From the NCBI RefSeq assembly GCF_017299535.1, contig NZ_CP071238.1, forward strand, positions 62,001-126,000: a stretch of DNA of 64,000 nt, read 5' to 3'. Shown one piece after another: positions 25,650 through 33,368 of this stretch (positions within the stretch are counted from its first letter, which is position 1; each line of letters opens with the position of its first letter). Below the pieces are notes generated by a model, which saw only the letters and a program-made list of their open reading frames with translations, was not told the DNA's origin and searched no databases. The position numbers were made by a program, and so were the translations under genes. The stretch comes from Serratia marcescens subsp. marcescens ATCC 13880 (GTDB lineage Bacteria > Pseudomonadota > Gammaproteobacteria > Enterobacterales > Enterobacteriaceae).

Positions 25650-26315
25650 ATGGGCATGACACACGAGACGGGCAGACACCGACGGGACCTGTGCGGGGCG
25701 ATTGAGCTGAAGTATTACGGCGCGTTGTTCGGGTTGGCGCTGATGGCCCCGATAACGCTGGGGGCAGTGGTGTGGTTGTTGCCACCGGCGCAGGCGGCGG
25801 TGGACAACTGGGATGTCGAAGGCGCCAACGGCACCCTGTACGTTCACGGGGCGTTAACCGAGAGCGCCTGTCGGCTGGAGATGACCAGCGCCCACCAGGA
25901 TATTGCACTCGGTGAAACGGGGGCGGGGCGCCTGAGAACGGTTGGCGCGCGTGGCGAACCGATCCGATTCGAGCTGCGCCTGGAGGATTGTCTGCGCAGC
26001 CCGGCCGGTAGCCGCGATGTGCGTACCGGTAGCCTGACCTGGGCGGATAATCAGCCGGCGGTAACGGTGAGTTTCCGTGCGACGCGTGACGCCGATAACC
26101 CGCAGTTGGTGAAGGCGCAGGGCGTCTCCGGGCTGGGGCTGCGGCTTGAAAATGCGCAGGGTGAAGACGTTCGCCTGGGCAGCAGGGGGAAGCCACTGTT
26201 GCTGACCCCAGAGCAGAACACGCTGAGCTACACGATAACCCCGGAACGTACTCCTGCCGCTCTGATTGTGGGCAGCTATCGGGCCGTGGTGGATTTTCAT
26301 CTGAGCTATGACTGA
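25650..26315 (+). CDS. Fimbrial subunit
   Basis: The 221-residue pilin has an unusually long N-terminal leader: charged start, hydrophobic segment about 27-49 ending AQA. A pilin domain follows (NGTLYVHGALTESACRL, end YRAVVDFHLSYD). Two cysteines form the usual disulphide. It overlaps the next gene by 8 bp. Position after the chaperone is that of adaptor or minor subunits in Mrp-type operons. Confidence 0.85.
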   Translation: MGMTHETGRHRRDLCGAIELKYYGALFGLALMAPITLGAVVWLLPPAQAAVDNWDVEGANGTLYVHGALTESACRLEMTSAHQDIALGETGAGRLRTVGARGEPIRFELRLEDCLRSPAGSRDVRTGSLTWADNQPAVTVSFRATRDADNPQLVKAQGVSGLGLRLENAQGEDVRLGSRGKPLLLTPEQNTLSYTITPERTPAALIVGSYRAVVDFHLSYD

Positions 26316-26817
26316 GGCGGCCGCAATGAATGGGATCGTAACGCTGCAGCGAGCGCTGGCGGGGGTGCTGGCGGCCTTGCCGATGCTGGCTTGTGCAGCC
26401 CCCTCGGCCACGGTCACCGTCAAGGTTACCGTGGTGGCCCCACCGCCCTGCGTGATAAACGATGACCGACCGGTTGAAGTGGAGTTCGGTGATGTGATGA
26501 CCACCCGGGTGGATGGTGATAACTACAAGATGCCGGTCAATTACACGCTGTCGTGCTCCGGGGGCACTTCGAATGCGATGAAGCTGCAGGTCAAAGGCAA
26601 TGGCGCCGCGTTCGACGCGACGGTGTTGCAGACCAACAAGACCGGGCTTGGCATCGAACTGCGCCAGGGCGACGGCAAACTGGCCGTCAACAGTTGGTTG
26701 AATTTCACCTATCCGAACAAGCCCGAACTGTGGGCCGTGCCGGTAAAACAAGCCGGCACAACCCTGACGGGAGGCGAGTTCAGCGCAGGGGCCACGATGG
26801 CCGTGGATTACCAGTAA
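26308..26817 (+). CDS. Minor fimbrial subunit (MrpE/MrpF-like)
   Basis: The 169-residue protein starts inside the previous stop region and has a signal ending CAA. The donor strand is VTVKVTVVAPPPCVINDDRPVEVEFGDV, and the end is GATMAVDYQ. The PPPC-N-D-VEVEFG pattern, shared with the next subunit, is typical of PapE/MrpF-type tip fibrillum pilins. An internal ATG at 26326 could also serve as the start. Confidence 0.85.
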   Translation: MTEAAAMNGIVTLQRALAGVLAALPMLACAAPSATVTVKVTVVAPPPCVINDDRPVEVEFGDVMTTRVDGDNYKMPVNYTLSCSGGTSNAMKLQVKGNGAAFDATVLQTNKTGLGIELRQGDGKLAVNSWLNFTYPNKPELWAVPVKQAGTTLTGGEFSAGATMAVDYQ

Positions 26818-26829
26818 CGGGAGCGGAGT

Positions 26830-27330
26830 ATGAGCAAAACACTAAAAGTCCTGTTGCTGGCCGGGGGGGTGACGGCGGGCATGACGTCGGTACAGGCCAA
26901 AGACGGTGAAGCCGACATGACGTTTCACGGCACCCTGATAGAGCCGCCGCCCTGCACCCTCAACGACGGCAATCAGGTGGAGGTCGATTTCGGCGATCGG
27001 GTGGGCATCAATAAGGTGGACGGCGAGAATTACCGGCAGGGGTTGAACTACCAAATCACCTGTGATGGCGCCGCCGGTGGGAACTGGGCGTTGACGCTCA
27101 GCCTGAGCGGCAGTGCGGCAGGGTTCGACAGTGAAGCCCTGTTGACGGACAAAGCCAGCCTCGGCATTCGGGTGTACCAGAACGATAAACCCTTCACCCC
27201 GAACAGCACGGTGAAGATAAACCTGGCCAACCCGCCGCGCCTGGAGGCGGTACCGATCAAACAAGCGGGCGCCACGCTGACCGAAGGGGCCTTTGAGGCC
27301 TGGGCCACGCTGCGTGCCGATTATGAATAA
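26830..27330 (+). CDS. Minor fimbrial subunit (tip fibrillum type)
   Basis: The 166-residue pilin has a signal ending VQA, then ADMTFHGTLIEPPPCTLNDGNQVEVDFGD, closely parallel to the previous gene, and the end WATLRADYE. The two probably arose by duplication. Ribosome site GGGAGCGG precedes the ATG. Confidence 0.87.
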   Translation: MSKTLKVLLLAGGVTAGMTSVQAKDGEADMTFHGTLIEPPPCTLNDGNQVEVDFGDRVGINKVDGENYRQGLNYQITCDGAAGGNWALTLSLSGSAAGFDSEALLTDKASLGIRVYQNDKPFTPNSTVKINLANPPRLEAVPIKQAGATLTEGAFEAWATLRADYE

Positions 27331-27340
27331 GGAGCGCGAC

Positions 27341-27916
27341 ATGAAAGGGGAATCGGGCTGGCGCCAACCCTCGGGGGATCCACGTTCTCGGGTGGGTGCC
27401 CTGCTGTTGGTGCCGATGTTGATGGCCGCACCGCTATCGGCGCTGGCCGCGGGTGACAATAACCTGTACCTGCATGGCGCTCTGGTCGCAGAGCCCTGTG
27501 TGATACCGCTGGGCGATGAAGAAATCACGCTGGATTTTGGCACCATCATCGACAAGTACCTGTACCTGAACACGCGCACTCTCGGGCAAGCCTTCGAGAT
27601 ACATCTGGAGGAGTGCGACCTGACGCTGGGCAAGACGGTGAGCGTGACCTTTACCGGTACGGAAAACCACGCGTTGCCGGGCCTGTTGGCCATTGATGGC
27701 GGCAGTGAGGCCAAGGGGATTGCCATCGGGTTTGAGACGCCGTCGGCCAAACCCCTGCCGCTCAATACCCAGAGTGGCAAATCCCTGTTGCAGGACGGGG
27801 GCAACATCATTGCGCTGAGGGCGTATGTGCAAGGTGAGCCCCTGGCGATAGCCGACCAGACGATTGGCCGGGGCGCGTTCAGCGCGGTCGCCACCTTCAA
27901 TCTGGAATATGAGTAA
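27341..27916 (+). CDS. Minor fimbrial subunit (adaptor type, MrpG-like)
   Basis: The 191-residue protein has a signal ending ALAA, then the donor strand NLYLHGALVAEPCVIPLGDEEITLDFG and the end VATFNLEYE. The start at 27341 follows AAGGAG by 7 bases. It is the last pilin before the reverse transcriptase. In Mrp-type operons this place belongs to the adaptor that carries the tip adhesin, which here is the gene beyond the RT. Confidence 0.85.
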   Translation: MKGESGWRQPSGDPRSRVGALLLVPMLMAAPLSALAAGDNNLYLHGALVAEPCVIPLGDEEITLDFGTIIDKYLYLNTRTLGQAFEIHLEECDLTLGKTVSVTFTGTENHALPGLLAIDGGSEAKGIAIGFETPSAKPLPLNTQSGKSLLQDGGNIIALRAYVQGEPLAIADQTIGRGAFSAVATFNLEYE

Positions 27917-27933
27917 GCGACAGCAAACCGGCC

Positions 27934-28920
27934 GTGACAAACGCACAGAATGAAGAGAGTGCCGCGCAGGACTGGGAGAGGGCGTACCGTTGGTTGTGCC
28001 TGCGGCGACAGCATGCGCCACCGAATGCGGATGTGTGGGATTTACGCTTTAAGTGGCCACGGCAGCGGCTTCAATGGCTAAACCAGGTACTGACAGGGGA
28101 ATACCGACTGTCGCCAATGCAGGTTTATCGACGGCGGAATAAACGTTGGGTGCAATGGTCGGCGCATGATGCGTTAGTGCTCAAGTGGGTGGCGATGCAG
28201 GTCGAAGATCAATTGCCCAGGGATGCGCATTGCCATCACCTGAAAGGGCACGGTGGTGTGAACGGGTCGGTACAGTCTGTTGCTTCTGCCTGGCAAAGTG
28301 GGGAATGGCGTTATGTTTACCGCACGGATATCCGGGGTTATTACCGGCATATTTTAAAGCATCAGGTGGCCGGGCAGTTGCACTGGCATATCGAGGATGC
28401 GGTTTGCCGCAGCCTGTGCCTGCAATGGCTCCATTACAGCGTGGAAGACGGTGGTGAAATACGCACCCCTGAAAAAGGGATTTGTCGCGGCAGTGCGCTA
28501 AGCCCGCTGATTGGCGGCAGTCTATTACGGCATGTTGACCATTATTTTGCGACGCGTGAGGAACTGTTTTATGCCCGATATATGGATGACTTTATTTTTT
28601 TCACCAAAACGCGTTGGCATTTACGTAAAACGATTAAATCGCTGTATGAATTTTTCGATTTGGGCGGTTTTGAAACCCACCCGGATAAAACACAACTGGG
28701 GAGAATGGAAAATGGCTTTGACTGGCTGGGGGTATGGTATGCCCTCGAAGGGCCCCGGATAGCCCCGAGAGCAATAGAGAACCATCGGGAACATATTGCG
28801 CGGCTTTATGAGCAAGCACGTTTGAGGAAACTGTCGAAGGCAGAGACCGATAACCGTGTGCGGGAATATGAAGCCCGGTGGATGACATGGGCAAAACACC
28901 ATTTGAGAAAAGTGGGGTGA
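27934..28920 (+). CDS. Reverse transcriptase embedded in the fimbrial operon
   Basis: The 328-residue protein has all core RT motifs: D132 in VYRTDIRGYYRHI (motif A), GICRGSALSPLIGG at 182-195 (motif B, closer to group II-like G-x-SPL than to the SQ motif of DGR enzymes), Y216-M-D-D219 (catalytic centre), and GFETHPDKTQLGRM ... FDWLGVWY (motifs D/E). There is no X/maturase, endonuclease or primase domain. A distinctive KGHGGVNG segment lies at 104-111. It starts with GTG 17 bp after the last pilin and ends 41 bp before the adhesin gene, so it is an operon member. Its template and product are unknown. Confidence 0.9.
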   Translation: MTNAQNEESAAQDWERAYRWLCLRRQHAPPNADVWDLRFKWPRQRLQWLNQVLTGEYRLSPMQVYRRRNKRWVQWSAHDALVLKWVAMQVEDQLPRDAHCHHLKGHGGVNGSVQSVASAWQSGEWRYVYRTDIRGYYRHILKHQVAGQLHWHIEDAVCRSLCLQWLHYSVEDGGEIRTPEKGICRGSALSPLIGGSLLRHVDHYFATREELFYARYMDDFIFFTKTRWHLRKTIKSLYEFFDLGGFETHPDKTQLGRMENGFDWLGVWYALEGPRIAPRAIENHREHIARLYEQARLRKLSKAETDNRVREYEARWMTWAKHHLRKVG

Positions 28921-28961
28921 TTGCCTGTTGATTAAATAAATTACACGATAGGTATCGTCTC

Positions 28962-29801
28962 ATGAGTTGGTACACCTTCTCGCTTATGGTTCTAGTTCAA
29001 TCGGTCAGTGTCGCCGCCTTAAGTGCGCCCTGGCCCTTCGTCGACAACCCCCGGATTGTAAGCTGCAAAAACCACTGGCTCCATGGGGAGTGTTCGGACC
29101 AAGTAGTCTACGGTAGTGATGGGGTTGTGTTCGTTGACATTGTACCGGTGGGTCGACCTGACCCTGCACGGGGGACTCAGATCCGTGCGGTCGGGATGCA
29201 TTGCGACTATGGGAGTATGCTAACTGGTCAACCGTTTGGTGGGTGCCGGTGGGGACCACCAGGGACCAGGCATTATCCTTGGGTGACCGGTAAGTGCGAG
29301 CTGATAAACACCGATTCATGGGAACTCACCGCTGACTCCACGTGTGCGACCGGCCAATGGACCCAACATATCGGCGCAGGGCCGGGGGGCGAGTGCGTGA
29401 TCTTCACCCAGCAACCACCGGGTATTACTGCGACCATGAATACACCATTTGGTGTTCTGGATGCTGAGACCGTCGCGAACTCGGGTAACCGGTTCTGTCA
29501 GAAGGCACTACCTCCGTCAGTGCAGTGCGACCTCGATATCCCCACGATTATTGACCACCATACGCTGCCCCAGCAGGGCTCGGATTCCGTCACCGTGTTT
29601 GGTTCTATCGCGTGTGGTGCCAAGCCCGTTGTGGAGATCGTGGGAGGGAGTGTGGTAGTCCTAGGCGTAGGAGTGAAAAGCCGGTTGTCTACGAACGTCA
29701 CGTCAGCGACCACCGTGACTATGACATCGGATCTGACGGTGACCAACGCCGCTCCGGGGGAATATAGGGGCTCAGCGGTCGTGCGGGTTTCTCCGTACTA
29801 A
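28962..29801 (+). CDS. Two-domain tip-adhesin-like fimbrial protein
   Basis: The 279-residue protein has a signal peptide (about 1-21), a Cys-, Trp- and Gly-rich N-terminal domain (about 22-178) and a C-terminal pilin-like domain (about 179-279). The latter runs from PPSVQCDLDIPTI to GEYRGSAVVRVSPY, as in MrpH/FimH-type adhesins. It is last in the operon, the usual place of the adhesin. Its codon use is strikingly unlike the neighbours: of 14 Leu codons 4 are CTG, 4 CTA, 3 CTC and one each CTT, TTA and TTG, while the pilin genes are dominated by CTG. AGG, CGA, GTA and GGG are also frequent. Adhesin identity rests on layout rather than a close match. Confidence 0.7.
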   Translation: MSWYTFSLMVLVQSVSVAALSAPWPFVDNPRIVSCKNHWLHGECSDQVVYGSDGVVFVDIVPVGRPDPARGTQIRAVGMHCDYGSMLTGQPFGGCRWGPPGTRHYPWVTGKCELINTDSWELTADSTCATGQWTQHIGAGPGGECVIFTQQPPGITATMNTPFGVLDAETVANSGNRFCQKALPPSVQCDLDIPTIIDHHTLPQQGSDSVTVFGSIACGAKPVVEIVGGSVVVLGVGVKSRLSTNVTSATTVTMTSDLTVTNAAPGEYRGSAVVRVSPY

Positions 29802-30590
29802 TGCTACGGTTCCCCCGCCGACCTCAGTGGGGCGTAGTCGAGGGCTAGAGACGGATTACCGCCTGCAACTGGTTGACAATCCTTCGTTGAACGTCTGGGG
29901 TGGCGTGATGTCGTAAGGTGGGAGGCCGCTCGCGGTGAAGGTAGCGCTCCCATGGGGGACGTGGACGGTGGCGGAACCCCCGTCCCTTAGTCCTGCGAGA
30001 CAACCGACGTCGTGCACTTGCGGGGAATACCCACTAAAAGTGGTCATCGGTACCTAGCGCGAGTAGGTGGGTAGATGTTATTACAACCCTCAGTCGACTG
30101 TCCGTGTCCTGGGCCTACCATCGGTAACCGTCCCGTGGTGTAACGGGCGCGGGGGGGGGGGTAATTCATACGCCAAGACCCGCTATGCGTAGGTCACGGT
30201 TGCACGAGCGACGGACCCACGCTGGGTACAGAAATAGTGAGTGGCATGGGCTTTTGTTCAAATAGTCCGAAATTGATTGATTTTATACTTGTGGCTTGTT
30301 TGCTCGTATTCGAAATGGGGTTTATCCATCGCCGGCATGTTCGACCGGGTACGCGAGGTCGAGCCAGTGGGGCCTAGTAGGCCCCGCATCATACCATGGG
30401 GCTATATTTGGTTTCATGCTTATACACGAATATGTCCGACTACGACCTCCCGAGGAATGCCTGTGCGGACTGCATCAGCCAGTCCAAGAACGGCGAAGTT
30501 CTGGGCATGGTGATGCACTGCGATCTCCTCGTGAACAAATCCCGAAGCTCCCTAAAAGTGAACGGTGATGCATAGTCTGAACTAACTATT
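29802..30590. other. Non-coding, compositionally unbiased tail behind the adhesin gene
   Basis: About 790 bp with no convincing gene on either strand; open frames are short and lack ribosome sites or family signs. Base use is close to even with a G excess, like the adhesin gene and unlike the AT-rich stretch that begins abruptly near 30575. It includes an 11-G run (30151-30161) and a GGGGCC-TAGTA-GGCCCC hairpin (30369-30385). A 47-codon frame at 30432-30575 has no detectable relative. The tail could be an RT template, a structured RNA or a remnant of adhesin sequence. Confidence 0.5.
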
Positions 30591-30730
30591 CTCTGTGTAA
30601 TCACATGATTTAAAATAATAAAATCTAGTTATGACTACTGTGACGTGTTTTTCGATAAATCTTTTTATGTCAGTGCTGATTTGTAGAGGTTGAGTAAAAA
30701 TTGTACGTGACGGCATTTGTGTATATCATG

Positions 30731-30782
30731 GTGTATAAAATAAAATTTTCCAATTAAAAACATATTATATATCAATTTGTTA
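30731..30782. promoter_or_regulatory. Right-end arm-type repeats of the island
   Basis: GTGTATAA at 30731-30738 and ATCAATTTGTTA at 30771-30782 both recur near the left end (5876-5883 and 5809-5820). Such shared motifs flanking the core repeats are expected of integrase or excisionase arm sites. Confidence 0.45.
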
Positions 30783-30795
30783 GTGCTTCTTTGTC

Positions 30796-30816
30796 ACTCC
30801 TGTGATCTTCCGCCAA
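30796..30816 (+). repeat. attR: right copy of the 21-bp integration core
   Basis: An exact copy of the selC 3' end (5744-5764), with unrelated sequence on both sides. It marks the right boundary of the island. Confidence 0.88.
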
Positions 30817-31366
30817 TCATCGTCTCCCTTGCTCTTCTGTGTTAGCCGAGTTTTGCAACTTACATGACCGTCCATCTGAATGGATATGAGATCTTGCAGC
30901 CAGACAATGAGATTGTCCGGCTGCGCGAGGGATTATTACGGCTACTTATTGAATAGGTGCGTGCCGATGGATAAACAGCCGCTGAGTAAAAAAATGGATG
31001 ACAGAATAGAAATGTAAATGAGTGACTTCATTCAGGCCTCTGACGGTTAGAAAAGCGAAACGCAGCCGGATAACGCAAGCGTTGATGATAGGGTTAAAAG
31101 GTAATAGGCAATCTTTAGAAACATAAACTCATCCTGTTTTGCGGTATCGACTCTCGGTTTGATAACGTCTGATTCATTTTGCAGAAAATTAACAACTGCT
31201 TATTTAATCCGACTATCCGGGTCTGGAAGACCGGGGTGTTTTCACTTTGGCGCCATGTTGAGCGTTTCTTTGTAGTGGATTGACAGTGGGTTGATGATTT
31301 TTTGGCATGCTTTCCTTTTGGTTAATAAACCATTCAAGACAGTTAAACTGTAATGAGGAAGGCCTC
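30817..31366. other. Gene-poor segment right of the island
   Basis: No full gene is seen. A 30-codon open frame (30864-30956, MTVHLNGYEILQPDNEIVRL...) looks like the remains of a gene but matches nothing I know. The AT-rich remainder holds short frames only. Confidence 0.35.
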
Positions 31367-31636
31367 GTGAAAACCATGTCGTTAATTGTTTTATTGGCAT
31401 CAATATTCATCACCGCGATTCATTGCCATGAAAGGCTATGCTTCGGCATTCAAAGCGGTATTGGCATACTCGGCAACGGAGCAAGTGCAATAACCTGTGA
31501 TTTCAAGTCGTGCTCTTCTCATGATGTACCGCAATGCGTTAATGCCCCCAAATTTTATATATTTAAACCTTTACTAAAACGTTTTAAAATCGCGTTAAAA
31601 TCCCAGTTTTTAACTTCATCAGTTACATTTTCCTGA
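31367..31636 (+). CDS. Possible small secreted protein
   Basis: An 89-residue frame with GTG start preceded by a good GAGGAAGG site. The N-terminus (KTMSLIVLLASIFITAIHC) looks like a signal or membrane helix; four further cysteines follow. No family is recognised. It may be a relic or an orphan gene. Confidence 0.35.
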   Translation: MKTMSLIVLLASIFITAIHCHERLCFGIQSGIGILGNGASAITCDFKSCSSHDVPQCVNAPKFYIFKPLLKRFKIALKSQFLTSSVTFS

Positions 31637-31752
31637 ATTGTTGGTTGAAGAGTAATGAAACTTTAATTACAGCAAGCTGTTGAGTGAGGGATCTTTAAAG
31701 TCCCATTACTCTTCTGAACGTCACTTTGCAGCTTCAGGTTTTTTGTACTGGC

Positions 31753-32541
31753 TTAGAATGTATAACTTATTGCTACGACGCCGCTTGTTCCCTCCTTTTG
31801 TTTAACGATAGGGCTATTGGCGGCGTTATCCCCGAGCCAGGTATGGTTGATGCCAAACCATCCGCCCCAGTTTTCGTTAAACTGATGCGCCCACGTCAGG
31901 CTCACGTCGGTGCCGTAATAGCCGCCTGCGCTGTTATAGCGGGAGTAACCTGAGTTTGCGCTTTGCGTACTGTTGACCCCGTACCAGGTGTTCATATAAC
32001 GAGAGTCTGCAAATAATGCGCTGATTTTAAACGCAACGGTATCCTCTTCATCCATAATAGGAATGAAATCGACGGAGGTCGCGTAAGATATCCCTTGGCC
32101 ATCACTCAGCGGCAGAGTGGCTTTCCCTTCCAACACCAGCCAGGGCGTTACCGCCCATCCTAAGGTTAGGCCCGTATTAACAGTTGCCGAGACATCTCCC
32201 ATGCCTTTCAGCGCGTCTGAGCCTTTACGCCAACCTGAATCTTCATCGGTTCGCCCAGAATCATAGCCTATCGTTGGAATGAAATATAAACCGTTTTCGC
32301 TTTGAAAACGAAAACCAGCACCATTCATTGAATCGACAAAGAAATTATCTTGTTGGTAATGAAATTGCGGTGCGGCTCCCCAGGTTTGCTCATTTGAACC
32401 GCTGTATTTTGGCGATGATACCGCACCAAAACTTACGGTAAATGCCGTTCCACTTTTATCGTTATCACTTGCATAGCTGGGGGAAATGCTGGATATTATC
32501 AGCAGAACCAACGTATTTTTAAGCATTTTACTTTCTAACAT
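31753..32541 (-). CDS. MipA/OmpV family outer-membrane protein
   Basis: The 262-residue protein has a signal (cleavage after SYA) and alternating beta-strand pattern, including AAPQFHYQQDNFFVDSMNGAGFRF and the C-terminal SGVVAISYTF ending in Phe, as outer-membrane barrels do. MipA/OmpV proteins are surface or scaffold barrels, often controlled by an adjacent two-component system. Here an OmpR-type pair is divergent, with phased repeats between. The ATG at 32541 follows GAGG; the frame extends 25 codons further without a good site. Confidence 0.87.
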   Translation of the reverse strand: MLESKMLKNTLVLLIISSISPSYASDNDKSGTAFTVSFGAVSSPKYSGSNEQTWGAAPQFHYQQDNFFVDSMNGAGFRFQSENGLYFIPTIGYDSGRTDEDSGWRKGSDALKGMGDVSATVNTGLTLGWAVTPWLVLEGKATLPLSDGQGISYATSVDFIPIMDEEDTVAFKISALFADSRYMNTWYGVNSTQSANSGYSRYNSAGGYYGTDVSLTWAHQFNENWGGWFGINHTWLGDNAANSPIVKQKEGTSGVVAISYTF

Positions 32542-32611
32542 TATGAGCCTCTTTATTATGTGTGTCGGTATGATAAGACTGTTCACGCAAGGCGGAGTAT
32601 GCCGATGATTT

Positions 32612-32642
32612 GTCAATTAACCGTCAATTAATAATCAATAAA
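32612..32642. promoter_or_regulatory. Three 11-bp-phased direct repeats, probable response-regulator box
   Basis: GTCAATTAA at 32612 and 32623 and a variant ATCAATAAA at 32634 are spaced exactly 11 bp apart, one helical turn. This is the usual layout for OmpR/PhoB-family binding. It lies between the mipA-like gene and the response regulator. Confidence 0.65.
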
Positions 32643-32669
32643 TAACCAAGAACCCTCAGGGGGGATGAT

Positions 32670-33368
32670 ATGCAAAATAAACGAGTTTTAGTCATTGAAG
32701 ATGATATCGATGCGGCAAATGTGCTGGAGGCCTATCTTAGGCGTGAGGGTTATCATGTCGCAGTGGTGGGAAATGGATTGATTGGTTTAAATACGGCGTT
32801 AAGCTGGAAGCCCGACCTCATATTATTAGATATTATGTTGCCTGATATGAACGGCACTGAGATATTAGCGTCTCTCAGGCGCAAGGTGAATACGCCGGTT
32901 ATCATGATCACGGCGATGGGGGAGCCTCATGATAAAATAGGCGCGCTTCGCTATGGTGCGGATGATTATATTGTTAAACCTTATAACCCCGGCGAAGTTA
33001 TGGCTCGCGTGCAGGCAGTGTTAAGGCGAAGCGGCGGGAATCACCTGGTAGGCGAAGAAATATTGCGTTGGGAACGGCTCGAACTGGATCTCGCTAATAT
33101 GGTGGCGAGGGTGGCAATGGGCGAGAGCGGCGCTCTCTCGCTGGATTTAACATTAACCGAGTTTTCCATTCTCAGCACGTTGATGAAAGCTTCAACGAGG
33201 CCGCTAAGCCGCCAGCTTTTGCTTGAAAAATGTTTACCTGAGAGTGATGCGCTCGAAAGAGTGGTGGATACACATGTTTATAATTTAAGACGAAAACTTG
33301 AAGCGGCAGGCGTTGATAACGTGATCTTTAACGTGCGCGGCGTTGGCTATCGGTTTTGCAAATCATGA
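32670..33368 (+). CDS. OmpR-family response regulator
   Basis: The 232-residue protein has a receiver domain (VLVIEDDIDAAN acidic pair; phosphoacceptor Asp in LILLDIMLPDMNG; Thr/Lys switch residues in VMITAMG and YIVKPYNPGE) and a C-terminal winged helix (LTEFSILSTLMKAS ... VDTHVYNLRRKLE ... VRGVGYRF). Its stop overlaps the kinase start (ATGA). It likely binds the phased repeats upstream and controls the divergent MipA-type protein and itself. Confidence 0.92.
   Translation: MQNKRVLVIEDDIDAANVLEAYLRREGYHVAVVGNGLIGLNTALSWKPDLILLDIMLPDMNGTEILASLRRKVNTPVIMITAMGEPHDKIGALRYGADDYIVKPYNPGEVMARVQAVLRRSGGNHLVGEEILRWERLELDLANMVARVAMGESGALSLDLTLTEFSILSTLMKASTRPLSRQLLLEKCLPESDALERVVDTHVYNLRRKLEAAGVDNVIFNVRGVGYRFCKS

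Larger units (their letters stand above)
5744..30816. mobile_element. P4-satellite-like genomic island integrated in selC
   Basis: The 25-kb island lies between two copies of a 21-bp direct repeat, the 3' end of selC at 5744-5764 and a second copy at 30796-30816. It starts with a P4-type integrase facing inward, followed by AlpA, Icd-like, small ORFs and the P4 alpha replication protein. The cargo is a CBASS defence operon and a fimbrial locus with a reverse transcriptase. It is AT-richer and has more varied codon use than the flanks. Core repeat, integrase and replication protein are all intact, so excision looks possible in principle. Confidence 0.88.

Noticed and set aside
27934..28920. 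Retron or group II intron RT
   Set aside because: No msr/msd-like inverted repeats were recognised beside it, and no maturase X or endonuclease domain follows the RT core.
29856..30047. Inverted silent adhesin cassette on the minus strand
   Set aside because: The 63-residue frame (with GSATVHVPHGSATFTASG) looks beta-rich, but no alignment to the adhesin could be made.
27934..30590. Canonical diversity-generating retroelement
   Set aside because: The RT lacks the SQ-type motif, no Avd-like gene is present, and no template/variable repeat pair was found by eye.
5744..30816. CRISPR array in the island
   Set aside because: No regularly spaced repeats of 25-40 bp were found anywhere in the window.
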